NCBI RefSeq assembly: GCF_001552675.1
Contig: NZ_BCRQ01000010.1
Span: 1 to 52,005, forward strand
Source of the DNA: Alicyclobacillus sendaiensis NBRC 100866
GTDB lineage: Bacteria > Bacillota > Bacilli > Alicyclobacillales > Alicyclobacillaceae
Direction: 5' to 3'
Length of the DNA: 52,005 bases
Below, piece after piece: positions 17,382 to 25,215 of this stretch. Position 1 is the stretch's first letter. Every line of letters begins with the position of its first letter. The notes under the pieces were generated by a model. That model did not search any database and had not been told where the DNA came from. It saw only the letters and a program-made list of their open reading frames with translations. Position numbers and translations under genes: made by a program.

Positions 17382-18647
17382 TCACCGCCGACTGCGCACC
17401 TCGTAGATGAGAAACTTCAGGTAGTGCTGCTCCGGAGCGCCGGCAATTTGCGGGTGATCGCTCGCCGCGCGCGCGTCCCGAACGACCCTCAGCACCTTGT
17501 GCGCATCGACGGCCGCGTCCAGGACCGTTTCTCGAAACCGGTCGGGCGACATGTGATACGAACAGCTTGCGGTGACGAGGAAACCTCCGTCGCGCAGGAT
17601 GCGCATCGCGCGCAAATTGATCTCCTTGTAACCTCGAGCCGCGCTCTCGATGGATTGCCTCGATTTCGCAAACGCCGGAGGATCGAGAATCACCACGTCG
17701 TAACGCGCGCCCTCCGCATCCCGTTCGCGCAAGTAATCAAATGCGTTGGCCACGACGAACTCGGCCCGATCCGACACGCCGTTTCGGCGAGCGTTCTGGC
17801 GCGCAAGCTCGACGGCGTCCGCGGAGATGTCCACGGCGGTGACGTGCGCCGCCCCATAGTGAAGCGCGTGGACGGCAAACGCGCCCGTGTGGCAGAAGCA
17901 GTCGAGCACGTGGGCGCCGTCGTGCGGGCCCGGGTCTCCGCCAAACAGCGCGCGCCGGGCCCCCCAGCCCGTCATGAGCGGCCGAATCGCGGCCCGGTTC
18001 TCCGACTGATCCCAAAAGTAGCCCGTCTTTTGCCCCTCGCGCAGGTCCACCGAGAACCTGAGCCCATTGTCGATCACGTCGACCACGTCCGGTACCTCGC
18101 CGTACACCGCCTCGACCACGAGAGGCAGCCCCTCCAGCGCTCGCACGGGCACGTCGTTTCGCGCCAGAATCCCGGCGGGCTTGTACACTTCGACGAGCGC
18201 TTTGAGCGCCTCCGGAAACAGGCGCTCCATGCCCGCCGTCAAGACCTGCACGACGAGTACCTCGCCGAACCGGTCCACCACGAGCCCAGGCACAAAATCC
18301 GCCTCGCCATACACGGCGCGGCCATAGGCAAGCGCCTGCGGGTGAAATCTGCGCCGGTATTCCAATGCCTGCTCGAAGCGCCGGACGAAGAAGTTGACAT
18401 CAATCGATTCCCCTTGCCGGTACGTCAGGACGCGCGCGAAAATCTGCGACCGGGGATTCGCGTAACCCCGGGCCAAAAAGGCGCCCTGGTGGTTCACGAT
18501 GTCAACGAGATCGCCCGGAGCGAGCGGCCCTTCCACCCGCTCGACCTCCGAGCGATAGATCCAGGGATGACCTTGTTCCAAGCGCCGCCTTCGATCGCGG
18601 CGCAGGACGAGACGCGTTGGCAACAGCCAGTCTCTCCTCTCCGTCAT
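17382..18647 (-). CDS. rlmI: RlmI-type 23S rRNA cytosine-C5 methyltransferase
   Basis: A 421-residue class I SAM methyltransferase. It has an N-terminal PUA-like region (residues about 5-90), a central RlmI extension, and a SAM site with VLDCFCHTGAFAVHAL. The DPPAFAKS motif and the catalytic-cysteine region TASCSYHMSP follow. These enzymes modify a cytosine of 23S rRNA (C1962 in E. coli). The start is the ATG at 18647, which overlaps the dapA stop as ATGA; upstream codons in this frame are a shadow of dapA. Translational coupling to a lysine/DAP gene is unexpected for an rRNA enzyme and probably reflects operon accretion. Confidence 0.88.
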   Translation of the reverse strand: MTERRDWLLPTRLVLRRDRRRRLEQGHPWIYRSEVERVEGPLAPGDLVDIVNHQGAFLARGYANPRSQIFARVLTYRQGESIDVNFFVRRFEQALEYRRRFHPQALAYGRAVYGEADFVPGLVVDRFGEVLVVQVLTAGMERLFPEALKALVEVYKPAGILARNDVPVRALEGLPLVVEAVYGEVPDVVDVIDNGLRFSVDLREGQKTGYFWDQSENRAAIRPLMTGWGARRALFGGDPGPHDGAHVLDCFCHTGAFAVHALHYGAAHVTAVDISADAVELARQNARRNGVSDRAEFVVANAFDYLRERDAEGARYDVVILDPPAFAKSRQSIESAARGYKEINLRAMRILRDGGFLVTASCSYHMSPDRFRETVLDAAVDAHKVLRVVRDARAASDHPQIAGAPEQHYLKFLIYEVRSRR

Positions 18648-19534
18648 GCGCTTGGCTCGATGACGCCGAGCGCGTTCAGAAGGGTGTACAGGTGCTCGCG
18701 GAGCGCCTTGGAGGCCGGGACAAGCGGCGCGCGCACGGAACCGACGTCGATGCCGACGATCGACAGCGCCTCCTTCACCGGCGCCGGGCTTGCCTCCATG
18801 AACATGGCCTCGAAGATGGGCAACAACCGCGCGCTCCAATAAGCCGCCTCGTCCACCTGTCCCTGCCAGAACAGGTCCATCATCGTGCGGATCTGCCGGC
18901 CGACGACGTGGCCGGCGACGCTCACGACGCCCGCCGCGCCGATGGCCAGCATCGGCAGCGTGAACTTGTCATCTCCGCTGTAGAGCAGGAAATCGTCCGG
19001 TTTCTCGGCAGCGATGCGGAGGATCTGCGAAAAGTCGCCGCTCGCCTCCTTCAGCGCGACGATGTTCGGGATCGCCGCGAGCTGAAGCGCAGTCTGCGGT
19101 TGCAGATTGACCCCTGTCCGCCCCGGCACGTTGTACAACATGACCGGCAACGTGGTCGACTCCGCGATGCGGGCGAAATGCATGTAAAGCCCCTCTTGAG
19201 ACGGGCGGTTGTAGTACGGCGTCACCAGCATCACGGCTTGCACGCCGAGGCGCGCGGCCTCGAGCGTGAGCTCAATGGAATCCTTGGTCGAATTGGTGCC
19301 CGTTCCAGCAATCACCGGGATTCGGCCGTCCACCGCCCGCAGCGTGGCGTCAAACAGGCGCAGCTTTTCCGCGTGGCTCAGCGTCGGGGATTCTCCCGTG
19401 GTCCCGCACACCACGATCGCGGTCGTGCCCGTGTCGATGAGGTGATCCACCAGCCGGCGCAGACGGCCTTCGTCGAGCGCACCCGTGGCGTCAAAGGGCG
19501 TGACCATCGCCGTGATCAGGCTTCCAAAATCCAT
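18644..19534 (-). CDS. dapA: 4-hydroxy-tetrahydrodipicolinate synthase
   Basis: A 296-residue (beta/alpha)8 lyase that condenses pyruvate with aspartate semialdehyde, the committed step to diaminopimelate, lysine and, in sporulating cells, dipicolinate. The Schiff-base lysine K162 (VALKEASG), Y134 (MLYNVPGRTG) and the GTTGES motif are present. I choose the ATG at 19534 because GGGGAG lies six bases before it; the upstream ATG at 19540 would abut that sequence. It is 15 bases behind dapG and ends by overlapping the next gene. Confidence 0.95.
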   Translation of the reverse strand: MDFGSLITAMVTPFDATGALDEGRLRRLVDHLIDTGTTAIVVCGTTGESPTLSHAEKLRLFDATLRAVDGRIPVIAGTGTNSTKDSIELTLEAARLGVQAVMLVTPYYNRPSQEGLYMHFARIAESTTLPVMLYNVPGRTGVNLQPQTALQLAAIPNIVALKEASGDFSQILRIAAEKPDDFLLYSGDDKFTLPMLAIGAAGVVSVAGHVVGRQIRTMMDLFWQGQVDEAAYWSARLLPIFEAMFMEASPAPVKEALSIVGIDVGSVRAPLVPASKALREHLYTLLNALGVIEPSA

Positions 19535-19549
19535 ACGCATCTCCCCTGT

Positions 19550-20767
19550 TCAGGTTCCCGAAAGCTGAAAAGCGCGGTGAAGGGCGCGAACCGCGTCTTC
19601 CATCTGGCTGCCATCGACGAGCACCCAGATGGTCGTGTGCGAATCCGCGGACTGCAAGATTTCGATCCCGGCCTCAGCCAAGGCGTCCACGATTCGAGCC
19701 ATCACGCCGGGAACGCCCATCATTCCCGCGCCGACCGCCGACACCTTCGCACATCCGGGCCGCGTCTCGACCCGGTAGCCGAGCTGAGACAGGTGGTGAC
19801 AGGCGGCATCCGCGAGATCGTCCGGCACCGTGAACGCCACCTCCGAAGGCGTCACCGAGATGAAGTCGATAGAGATGCGGTGCTCCGCCATCAGGCGGAA
19901 GATGGACGACGCCCCGATGCCTTCGCCGCGCACGCGGATCTGCGTGACGTTTGGCGTGTGCGCAATGCCCGTGACGTATCGATCCATCACGCGGCCGTGC
20001 TCTAAATGCGCCGCGGCCTGCGTGACGAGCGTGCCGGGATCGTCGGAAAGGGTGCTTCGCACCCGGATGGGCACGTTGCCCTGCATCGCAAGCTCGACGG
20101 CCCGCGGGTGAATCACCTTCGCACCCTGGTACGCCATGTTACAGATTTCAGTATACGTCACCTGGCGCAGCTGACGCGCATCCTTGACAATGCGGGGATC
20201 GGCCGTCATGATCCCGGAGACGTCGGTGAAGATGTCCACCACTTCCGCCCCGAGCGCCACGCCAAGGGCCGTGGCCGTCGTGTCGCTGCCACCGCGCCCG
20301 AGCGTGGTCACGTCCCCAGACTCCGTGCAGCCCTGGAACCCCGTCACCACCGCGATTTCGCCCGCCTCGAGCGCAGCCTTGAGCCCATCCGTCCGCACGT
20401 CCAGGATGCGCGCATTGCCAAAGTCCTCCGAGGTGACGATCCCGGCCTGCGCCCCCGTGAACACGCGCACCCGGTGGCCTCGGCTGCGAAGCTCGTGCGC
20501 AAAGACCACCGCCGAAATGATCTCGCCGCAGCTCATCAGGAGGTCGCGATCGCGCGGATCCGGTTCGCGCCCCGCCCCATCCCCTGAATCGAGCAGGCTA
20601 AGAAGCGTGTCCGTCGCGTACGGGTCTCCGCGCCTCCCCATGGCGGAGACCACCACCGCGACTCGATATCCCTCGTCCAGGGCGCGTTCGACGTGGCGGT
20701 AGGCCGCCCGCCTCGTCTCCGGCGTCGCCACGGACGTGCCGCCAAACTTCTGCACGACAACTTTCAC
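19550..20767 (-). CDS. dapG: Aspartate kinase (DapG type)
   Basis: A 405-residue aspartokinase phosphorylating aspartate, the first step to lysine, threonine, methionine and diaminopimelate. The kinase motif VQKFGGTSVAT is at the very N-terminus, GRGGSDTTA lies in the middle, and two ACT regulatory domains fill the last 150 residues. The order dpaA-dpaB-asd-dapG-dapA equals that of B. subtilis, where DapG is the diaminopimelate-sensitive isozyme; that regulation is inferred here from position. The start is the GTG at 20767 (VKVVVQKF) behind AAGGAG; the longer frame upstream has no signal. Confidence 0.93.
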   Translation of the reverse strand: MKVVVQKFGGTSVATPETRRAAYRHVERALDEGYRVAVVVSAMGRRGDPYATDTLLSLLDSGDGAGREPDPRDRDLLMSCGEIISAVVFAHELRSRGHRVRVFTGAQAGIVTSEDFGNARILDVRTDGLKAALEAGEIAVVTGFQGCTESGDVTTLGRGGSDTTATALGVALGAEVVDIFTDVSGIMTADPRIVKDARQLRQVTYTEICNMAYQGAKVIHPRAVELAMQGNVPIRVRSTLSDDPGTLVTQAAAHLEHGRVMDRYVTGIAHTPNVTQIRVRGEGIGASSIFRLMAEHRISIDFISVTPSEVAFTVPDDLADAACHHLSQLGYRVETRPGCAKVSAVGAGMMGVPGVMARIVDALAEAGIEILQSADSHTTIWVLVDGSQMEDAVRALHRAFQLSGT

Positions 20768-20786
20768 AACCGCTCGACTCCTTCGC

Positions 20787-21824
20787 TCAACGCGCCATCT
20801 CCATGAGCTTCTCCGCAATTTGCACCGCGTTCCACGCCGCGCCCTTCAGCAGGTTGTCGGCGACGATGAAGAACAGAATCGTGTGCGGATCTTCCAAATC
20901 TTGACGAATCCGGCCGACAAAGGTCTCCCCCCGATCCTCCGCCATGCGAGGGTGAGGGTACAGAGCGGATGCCGGATCGTCGACCAGCACGACGTTTTCC
21001 GCCTTCGCGAGGCGGTCCCTTACCTCGGCGACTCCGACCGGGTCTCGGAAGCGGACCGCGACCGACTCGGCGTGACCGTACAACACAGGCACCCGCACGG
21101 CCGTGGGCGTCACGCGCAGGGACGGGATCTCCAAAATCTTCCTCGACTCGTTGACCAGCTTCATCTCCTCTTTGGTGTAGCCGTTGTCGAGGAAGATGTC
21201 GCACTGCGGGATGACGTTGAACGCCATCGGCACGTGGCGATCCTGCTTGACCACCGGGAACACTGTGGTCACGTCGCGCTCACCCGCCTCCGCTCGACGG
21301 ACCTCCTCGAGAAGCGCGTCCACCGCGCGCTGCCCCATGCCGCTCACGGCCTGATACGTCGAGATGGTCACATGTTCGAGGCCAAACTCGCGCAGCGCGT
21401 GCAGCACCACGACCAGTTGAATGGTAGAACAGTTTGGATTCGCAATGATGCCGCGATGGTGCGCAAGCGCGTGCGGATTGACCTCGGGCACGACGAGCGG
21501 CACGTCGTCGTGCATGCGGAACGCCGACGAGTTGTCGATCACGACGGCGCCTCGCTCCACGGCCACGGGCGCCCATTCTTCGCTCGCGGCCGCGCCGGCG
21601 CTGAACAGCGCGATGTCCACGCCGTCGAACGATTCGGGTCGAACGGCCTCGACGACGAGCTCCTCGCCTCGAAATGGGAGGCGCGTCCCCGCCGACCGAG
21701 GCGACGCGAGCAACCGAACCTCACCCACCGGCACGCCGCGGCGTTCGAGCGTGGACAACATCCGCCTGCCCACCGCGCCCGTCGCGCCGAGCACGGCAAA
21801 CGAATACCGATCTTTTCTCTCCAT
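20787..21824 (-). CDS. asd: Aspartate-semialdehyde dehydrogenase
   Basis: A 345-residue NADP-dependent dehydrogenase reducing aspartyl phosphate to aspartate semialdehyde. It has the cofactor loop VLGATGAVG, the catalytic C132 in NPNCSTIQ, and the YGHAES histidine segment. The ATG at 21824 (MERKDRYS) has AAGGAG seven bases upstream. It lies 29 bases after dpaB and 19 before dapG, supplying substrate to DapA and so to both cell-wall diaminopimelate and spore dipicolinate. Confidence 0.95.
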   Translation of the reverse strand: MERKDRYSFAVLGATGAVGRRMLSTLERRGVPVGEVRLLASPRSAGTRLPFRGEELVVEAVRPESFDGVDIALFSAGAAASEEWAPVAVERGAVVIDNSSAFRMHDDVPLVVPEVNPHALAHHRGIIANPNCSTIQLVVVLHALREFGLEHVTISTYQAVSGMGQRAVDALLEEVRRAEAGERDVTTVFPVVKQDRHVPMAFNVIPQCDIFLDNGYTKEEMKLVNESRKILEIPSLRVTPTAVRVPVLYGHAESVAVRFRDPVGVAEVRDRLAKAENVVLVDDPASALYPHPRMAEDRGETFVGRIRQDLEDPHTILFFIVADNLLKGAAWNAVQIAEKLMEMAR

Positions 21825-21853
21825 CCCCAAGCTCCTTCTCCCAGAATCCGCGC

Positions 21854-22456
21854 TCAAGGCCCATCTTCGCGCCAGCGCTCGATCAGCACCGGCTGAAGCT
21901 GGCGCCCTTCGAGCGCGGCCGCGACGGTATCAGGAATCAACCGCATGAGCGCAACAAGCGAATTCATTTTAACATGCGGCGCATCCTGGCCAAACGGCAC
22001 AAAATAGATGTTCTTCGCGTTCATGAGCGTGGCGATGTTGTACAAGCTCAAGCCTAGCCCATCGTTGGTGGAGATGGCAACCACCACAGGGCGGCCGTTG
22101 CGAAGCGTGGCCTTGGCGGCCATCAGCACGGGGGAGTCGGTGTTGGCGTGCGCGAGTCTGCTCAGCGTGCTGGCCGTGCAAGGCGCAATGACGAAGGCGT
22201 CGAGGGCCTTCGACGGGCCGAGGGGCTCCGCTTCCGGAATGGTGGTGATGGCCTTCGTGCCTGTCACCTCCTCGATTTTCTGGGCCCACTCCCCCGCCTT
22301 GCCAAACCGCGTGTCCGTGTGCATCACGTGGTGGGAAAAGACCGGCACGACGCGCGCGCCGAGATCGCAAAGGCGCTTGACCTCTGGGAAGATTTCCTCA
22401 TAGGTGCAGTGGCTCCCCGTGACCCCAAAGCCGATGGTCTTTCCGCTCAGGTCCAT
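21854..22456 (-). CDS. dpaB: Dipicolinate synthase subunit B
   Basis: A 200-residue flavoprotein-fold subunit of dipicolinate synthase (SpoVFB). With DpaA it forms the calcium-binding spore-core compound dipicolinic acid in the mother cell from the DapA product. GFGVTGSHCTYEE at the N-terminus and APCTASTLSRLA in the middle are the flavin-pocket-like motifs of the family. The ATG overlaps the end of dpaA by ten bases, and its GAGGAGG lies within the acidic C-terminus of dpaA, so the two subunits are translationally coupled. Confidence 0.95.
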   Translation of the reverse strand: MDLSGKTIGFGVTGSHCTYEEIFPEVKRLCDLGARVVPVFSHHVMHTDTRFGKAGEWAQKIEEVTGTKAITTIPEAEPLGPSKALDAFVIAPCTASTLSRLAHANTDSPVLMAAKATLRNGRPVVVAISTNDGLGLSLYNIATLMNAKNIYFVPFGQDAPHVKMNSLVALMRLIPDTVAAALEGRQLQPVLIERWREDGP

Positions 22457-23355
22457 AGCTCTTCCTCCTCGAACTCCGGCTCGTCGTCTGCCAACATGCG
22501 GGTGATGGACGCTGCGATGATGCGACCGGCCGTCCTCGGCGCGACAATCCCTGGGAGGCTTGGCGTGAGAATCGCCTTGATCCCCCGGCGTTCTGCGTAT
22601 CGAAAGTCCGTTCCGCCGGGCTTGGAGGCGATGTCGATGATCACGGCGTCCCGCCGCATTCGCCTGAGCACCGCGGCCGGCAACACCATGGCGGGGATGG
22701 TGTTGAACACGATGTCCGCGTCGTGCACGGCGTGTTCAATGTGTTTCAGCGGCACGGGGATGAGCGACTGCTCATGGATGCGGGCGAGATCGCGCGGGTC
22801 GGAAGCGCACACGTGGACGACGGCGCCCATCGCGTGAAGCTTGTGCGCGAGCGTCTGGCCGCACCGCCCGAAGCCGAGCACAACCGTTTTCGCGCCGTGC
22901 AATGTGATGTCCGTCTCCTGCATCGCGATGGCAATTGCGCCCTCGGCGGTGGGAATCGAATTCAGAATGGCCACGTCGTCGAGCTCCATCAGCTTCACGA
23001 GGCGGAGGGAGTACCGTTCGCACCACTCCGCGAGCACGCGGTGCGCGATGCCCGTGAAGACGAAGGTCCCGGGCCGCATGGCCTGGAAATGGGACTCCTT
23101 CAATTCCACGGGCTGCGGCGCAAACGAGGTGTCGACGCGCCCGTCGTCCTCCATGCCCGCGACAGGCAGCACGAGCGCGTCCGCCTGCGCGAACACCGCT
23201 TCGCTCGGCTCGGCGAAGGTCGTGTCGCTGAACGAACGCCTGAGCTCCGAGAAGCCGATGAGCGTGGCACTTGCGTCGTTGTCCGTGATTTGCGCAATAA
23301 CTTCCACTTGACGCCTGTCTCCGCCGACGAAGACCAGGTGTTTTCCAGTGAGCAT
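22447..23355 (-). CDS. dpaA: Dipicolinate synthase subunit A
   Basis: A 302-residue NAD(P)-binding subunit of dipicolinate synthase (SpoVFA). The N-terminus MLTGKHLVFVGGDRRQ and the Rossmann VLGFGRCGQTLA near residue 155 match the B. subtilis protein, as do SKPGGTDFRYAE and the SLPGIVAPRTAG block. I use the ATG at 23355, preceded by GAGGTGA; an ATG at 23385 has no ribosome-binding site and falls in the promoter. It opens the dpaA-dpaB-asd-dapG-dapA operon behind a sigma-K-like promoter, consistent with mother-cell expression late in sporulation. Confidence 0.95.
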   Translation of the reverse strand: MLTGKHLVFVGGDRRQVEVIAQITDNDASATLIGFSELRRSFSDTTFAEPSEAVFAQADALVLPVAGMEDDGRVDTSFAPQPVELKESHFQAMRPGTFVFTGIAHRVLAEWCERYSLRLVKLMELDDVAILNSIPTAEGAIAIAMQETDITLHGAKTVVLGFGRCGQTLAHKLHAMGAVVHVCASDPRDLARIHEQSLIPVPLKHIEHAVHDADIVFNTIPAMVLPAAVLRRMRRDAVIIDIASKPGGTDFRYAERRGIKAILTPSLPGIVAPRTAGRIIAASITRMLADDEPEFEEEELWT

Positions 23356-23384
23356 CGAGGTCACCTCGCCATTGGCATGCGCCA

Positions 23385-23412
23385 TAGCTTATGACGGCCG
23401 CCCACGAGGGGT
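23385..23412 (-). promoter_or_regulatory. Sigma-K-like promoter of the dipicolinate operon
   Basis: On the minus strand CATAAGCTA (23385-23393) matches the sigma-K -10 pattern CATAnnnTA exactly, and an AC dinucleotide (23411-23412) lies 17 bases upstream as the minimal -35. The spoVF operon of B. subtilis is known to depend on sigma-K. The site sits between the dut terminator and dpaA. Confidence 0.65.
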
Positions 23413-23414
23413 GC

Positions 23415-23448
23415 AAAAAAGCCCAGGTGCTCGTACGAACACCTGGGC
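23415..23448 (-). terminator. Intrinsic terminator after dut
   Basis: Perfect 9-bp arms GCCCAGGTG (23421-23429) and CACCTGGGC (23440-23448), with a T6 run on the minus strand (23415-23420). It separates the pnp-to-dut genes from the sporulation operon. Confidence 0.88.
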
Positions 23449-23479
23449 CTCGCGCCTGGCCAAAGCCAGTGATACCCGA

Positions 23480-23944
23480 TTACACCCGCCCCGTGGACCC
23501 AAACCCGCCTGAGCCTCTGGCCGTTTCGCCGAGGCGCGCCACCGGCACGAGGCGCGCCACATAGATGGGCGCAATCACAAGCTGGGCGATGCGCTCCTTC
23601 GGCTGAAGGACGAATTCCTGCGTGCCGAAGTGGTGAAGCGGCACGACGATCTCGCCCGTGTAGTCGCTGTCAATGACCCCGACGCCGTTCGCGAGTGCGA
23701 TGCCGTATTTGGCCGCGAGCCCGCTCCTCGCGTACACGAGCGCGACCGCGTCTCGCCGGGGCAGTTGGATCGCCAGGCCCGTCGGCACGGGCACGATCTC
23801 GCCAGGGCGCACAACCCGGGGCGACTCCAGGCACGCGCGAAGATCCATGCCAGCGGCACCCTGCGTGGCGTACTGGGGCAAGTCGTCGGCGGTGATCAGC
23901 GGCGAGACGATTTGGACTTGGATCTCCATCTCCCAACTGCCCAT
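23480..23944 (-). CDS. dut: dUTP diphosphatase
   Basis: A 154-residue trimeric-type dUTPase that hydrolyses dUTP to dUMP, keeping uracil out of DNA. All five motifs are visible: GAAGMDLRA, ARSGLAAKYGI, GVIDSDYTGE, ERIAQLVI and the C-terminal RGSGGFGSTGR. I take the ATG at 23944 because it overlaps the stop of the M16 peptidase gene as TGATG; an ATG at 23929 (MEIQVQIV) is an alternative. In B. subtilis ymxH occupies this place between mlpA and spoVFA; no PRC-barrel gene is seen here. Confidence 0.93.
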   Translation of the reverse strand: MGSWEMEIQVQIVSPLITADDLPQYATQGAAGMDLRACLESPRVVRPGEIVPVPTGLAIQLPRRDAVALVYARSGLAAKYGIALANGVGVIDSDYTGEIVVPLHHFGTQEFVLQPKERIAQLVIAPIYVARLVPVARLGETARGSGGFGSTGRV

Positions 23945-25215
23945 CACGACGAAACACACACCTTCGCGGCGCGATCGAACGCGAATTCGGCGAGGGGGCC
24001 GACGGCCGCGAGCGCGAACCCGTGGCTCAAGACGTCCTCGGCGACGCGCTGGATGTCTGCCGGCGCCACGGCGTCGATGCCGGCGATCGTCTCCTCAAGC
24101 GGCACCTCGCGGCCGAGCAGAATCTCGTTTTTCGCCAGCCGGCTCATCCGGCTGCCCGAGCTCTCGAGGCCCAACATGAGCGCGCCTTTGACCTGCCGCT
24201 TCGCCTTTTCGAGTTCATCGCGGGCAATGGGCTCTTGCCACATGCGGGCCGTGACCTGCTGCACGAGCGCCAACACTTCTTCGGCCGTCTCCGGCGACGT
24301 GCCCACGTAGATGCCAAACATGCCTGCGTCGCGGTAGCCAGTGTGAAACGAGTACACCGAATACGCCATCCCGCGCTCCTCGCGAATTTCCTGAAACAAG
24401 CGGGAGGATTGCGTACCTCCGAGCACGTTGTTCAACAGAAGCAGCGGATACAGCTCGCGCGATCCGGCCGGGTAGCCGGGCGCCGCGAGGCAGATGTGCA
24501 CCTGCTCGATGTCCTTGACTTCCGTGGTGATGGTCTTGTGGAAAGGCGGCGGGACCAGCGCCGGCGCGCCGAGTTCCCCCTTCGGCAATCCGCCAAAGAC
24601 CCGCTCGACCTCCCGGATCACCACATCCTCGGGCACATGGCCGGCGACGGAGACCACCATGCGCTCCGGCCGGTAGTGTCGGTTCACATACCGCACGAGG
24701 TCCTCGCGCGTGAACCTGAGTAGGTTTTCGTCGCGGCCGAGGATGGTGTACCCGAGGGGGTGCTCTCCGTAGACGCCGCGTGCAATCAGGTCCATGACGA
24801 GCTCGTCCGGCGTGTCCTCGTACATCCGGATTTCCTCAATCACGACGCGCTTTTCCTTCTCCATCTCCTCGGGCGCAAAGCGCGAGTCCGTGAGCATCTC
24901 GGCCAAGGTTTCAAGCGCCACGGAGAAATGCTCATCCAGCACGCGCGCGTAAAAGCACGTGAATTCCTTAGAAGTGAAGGCGTTCACCTGGCCGCCGAGA
25001 TCGTCAAACAAATGCGCCAGTTCCTTGGCGGAGTGGCGCGACGTACCCTTGAAGAACATGTGTTCAAGAAAGTGGCTGATGCCATTCTCGCTCTGCGATT
25101 CATAACGAGATCCGGTCTCTACCCAGATCCCCAAGCTCACCGAGCGGATGGAGGACATCTCTTCCCCCACCACGCGAATGCCGTTTCGCAATGTCGTTCG
25201 GTATGTCAACCGCAT
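23944..25215 (-). CDS. mlpA: M16-family zinc metallopeptidase (MlpA type)
   Basis: A 423-residue insulinase-like peptidase. The inverted zinc motif HFLEH is at residues 48-52, with the third ligand probably E127 or E128 in VIEEIRMYED about 76 residues later. The C-terminal half is the usual inactive repeat, with SSRLFQEIREERGMAYSVYS. Position downstream of pnp and the YlxY-like gene matches mlpA (ymxG) of B. subtilis. The start is uncertain: the ATG at 25215 stands only two to three bases from AGGAGG, while the in-frame TTG at 25209 has ideal spacing. The first part overlaps the end of the preceding gene. Confidence 0.9.
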   Translation of the reverse strand: MRLTYRTTLRNGIRVVGEEMSSIRSVSLGIWVETGSRYESQSENGISHFLEHMFFKGTSRHSAKELAHLFDDLGGQVNAFTSKEFTCFYARVLDEHFSVALETLAEMLTDSRFAPEEMEKEKRVVIEEIRMYEDTPDELVMDLIARGVYGEHPLGYTILGRDENLLRFTREDLVRYVNRHYRPERMVVSVAGHVPEDVVIREVERVFGGLPKGELGAPALVPPPFHKTITTEVKDIEQVHICLAAPGYPAGSRELYPLLLLNNVLGGTQSSRLFQEIREERGMAYSVYSFHTGYRDAGMFGIYVGTSPETAEEVLALVQQVTARMWQEPIARDELEKAKRQVKGALMLGLESSGSRMSRLAKNEILLGREVPLEETIAGIDAVAPADIQRVAEDVLSHGFALAAVGPLAEFAFDRAAKVCVSS

